In this document: one piece after another, positions 6,198 to 6,931 of the stretch | Numbering within the stretch: position 1 is the stretch's first letter | Layout: each line of letters begins with the position of its first letter | Assembly: GCA_030619585.1 (NCBI GenBank) | Contig: JAUXBD010000073.1 | Location: 1 to 6,931, forward strand | Direction: 5' to 3' | DNA: 6,931 bases | Source: Desulfobacteraceae bacterium | Lineage (GTDB): Bacteria > Desulfobacterota > Desulfobacteria > Desulfobacterales > SURF-7 | The notes under the pieces: generated by a model | Told to the model about the DNA's origin: nothing | Seen by the model: only the letters and a program-made list of their open reading frames with translations | Databases searched by the model: none | Made by a program: the position numbers and the translations under genes

Positions 6198-6931
6198 ATG
6201 AGTTTTGAACCAAAAATTCTTGGTATCCTTTGCAACTGGTGCGCTTATGCAGGAGGTGACCTCGCAGGTGTAAGCAGGATACAGTATCCGCCTAACATGC
6301 GTTCTGTCAGGGTTATGTGTACAGGAAGGGTTGATCCTGTTTTTCTAATTGAAGCCTTTGCCAAAGGCTGTGACGGAATCTGGGTGGGTGGCTGACATCC
6401 TGGTGAATGCCATTACCAGTCTGGTAATGAAGAAGCCATAAACATGATAAATGTTGTAAAAAGAATTCTTACTCACCTGGAGATCAACACTGATAGAGTG
6501 CTTTTAGAATGGGTTTCTGCCGCAGAAGGGCCGCGTTTTGCTGAAGTTGTAACAGGTATTGTAAACAAGGTGAAAGAGCTGGGCCCTTTAAGCAATGATG
6601 CCAAAAACGGAATTGATGACTTGAACTTCAGACTTGAGGCTGCAAAAGCTGCAGTCTCGGGAGAAAAGCTCAGGTGGGTTGCTGCAAAGCAGACCGAGTT
6701 CATGAAAGATGGGAACAAATACAAAGAGGTATTTACCGCCCATGAGACTGGAAGGTTCCTTGACGGAGTCATCACAGAAGAGATTACAGTTCAGGAGATA
6801 ATCTCCCTTTTACGCAAGGAACCGGCATCTGTTAAGGATATTGCAAAAAGGTTAAGCATTTCATCGGCTGATGTATTCAGACACATGATTGCTTTAATGA
6901 GAAAAGAACTGGTGAAAATATCTGAAGTTAA
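6198..6931 (+). CDS. mvhD: Selenocysteine-containing MvhD/FlxD (hydrogenase delta-type 2Fe-2S subunit) with C-terminal extension; 3' end beyond window
   Basis: The frame is open to the window end (244 codons plus 2 nt) if the UGA at 6393-6395 is read as Sec66. Residues 1-131 match MvhD/FlxD: C12-N-W-C15, C41-T-G-R, C58, G-G-U66-H-P-G-E-C71-H-Y, then the helical segment ending V-K-E-L-G-P-L. These Cys/Sec residues are the conserved set in the 2Fe-2S-binding subunit that links the electron-input module to HdrA. After residue 131 comes a mostly helical extension (about 132-194) and a segment (about 195-244) whose E-P-A-S-V-K-D-I-A-K-R-L-S-I-S pattern resembles a small winged-helix fold. Canonical MvhD of about 140 residues lacks both. 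The start is ATG at 6198 with GGGA at 6188-6191. The gene lies 50 nt after hdrA, across an A-rich spacer, and is likely in the same transcript. Gene callers would report only a 65-residue peptide here and miss the rest. Confidence 0.9.
6393..6395 (+). other. mvhD: In-frame UGA selenocysteine codon of mvhD (Sec66)
   Basis: The TGA falls inside the family hallmark G-C-H-x-G-x-C-H-Y, replacing the first Cys (here G-G-U-H-P-G-E-C-H-Y). The same frame continues with clear MvhD sequence (N-M-I-N-V-V-K-R-I-L). The homologous methanococcal subunit VhuD is an established selenoprotein. A strong hairpin follows at the correct distance. Confidence 0.92.
6411..6429 (+). promoter_or_regulatory. Candidate bacterial SECIS hairpin in mvhD
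   Basis: A perfect 8-bp stem, CATTACCA (6411-6418) with TGGTAATG (6422-6429), closes the loop GTC at 6419-6421. If the closing A-T pair opens, the loop is AGTCT, similar to the AGGTCT-containing loop of the E. coli fdhF SECIS as I recall it. The loop begins 23 nt after the UGA, within the bacterial SECIS range. It lies entirely in coding sequence. Confidence 0.85.

Overview
The window is most of one plus-strand operon that encodes a flavin-based electron-bifurcating NAD(P)H:heterodisulfide-reductase-type complex (the Flx/Flox-Hdr family). The gene content, moderate G+C and use of selenocysteine suggest an anaerobic, selenocysteine-decoding, sulfate-reducer-like bacterium of the Desulfobacterota (former Deltaproteobacteria). 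This placement is an inference from gene families; no taxonomic marker is present.

Layout: positions 1-299 are an A+T-rich leader with no convincing gene. Six genes then follow on one strand with gaps of 25, 5, 25, 12 and 50 nt: a short two-cluster ferredoxin-like protein that looks like only the C-terminal part of its family (300-692); a HydB/AsrA-type 4Fe-4S dicluster subunit (718-1749); a HydG/AsrB-type FAD/NAD(P)-binding reductase with a 2Fe-2S site, FlxA-like (1755-2594); HdrC (2620-3090, TTG start); a large tandem HdrA (3103-6147); and MvhD/FlxD with a C-terminal extension (6198 to beyond the window end). No hdrB lies between hdrC and hdrA or anywhere else in the window.

The main result is that the last two genes each contain one in-frame UGA that is best read as selenocysteine. 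In HdrA it is codon 61, in a C-x-x-U motif where the family has Cys. In MvhD it is codon 66, in the G-G-U-H-P-G-E-C-H-Y motif where the family has Cys. In both cases the protein family continues in the same frame after the UGA. A hairpin with a G-U-starting three-base apical loop lies 18 nt (hdrA) or 23 nt (mvhD) downstream, as expected for bacterial SECIS elements. Conventional gene calling would break both genes.

Proposed working: NAD(P)H is oxidised (or formed) at the FAD of the FlxA-like subunit, and electrons pass through the iron-sulfur subunits and the MvhD 2Fe-2S cluster into the flavins of HdrA. HdrA bifurcates them between a low-potential acceptor (ferredoxin) and a higher-potential acceptor reached through HdrC. 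Because HdrB is missing locally, the high-potential acceptor is unknown.
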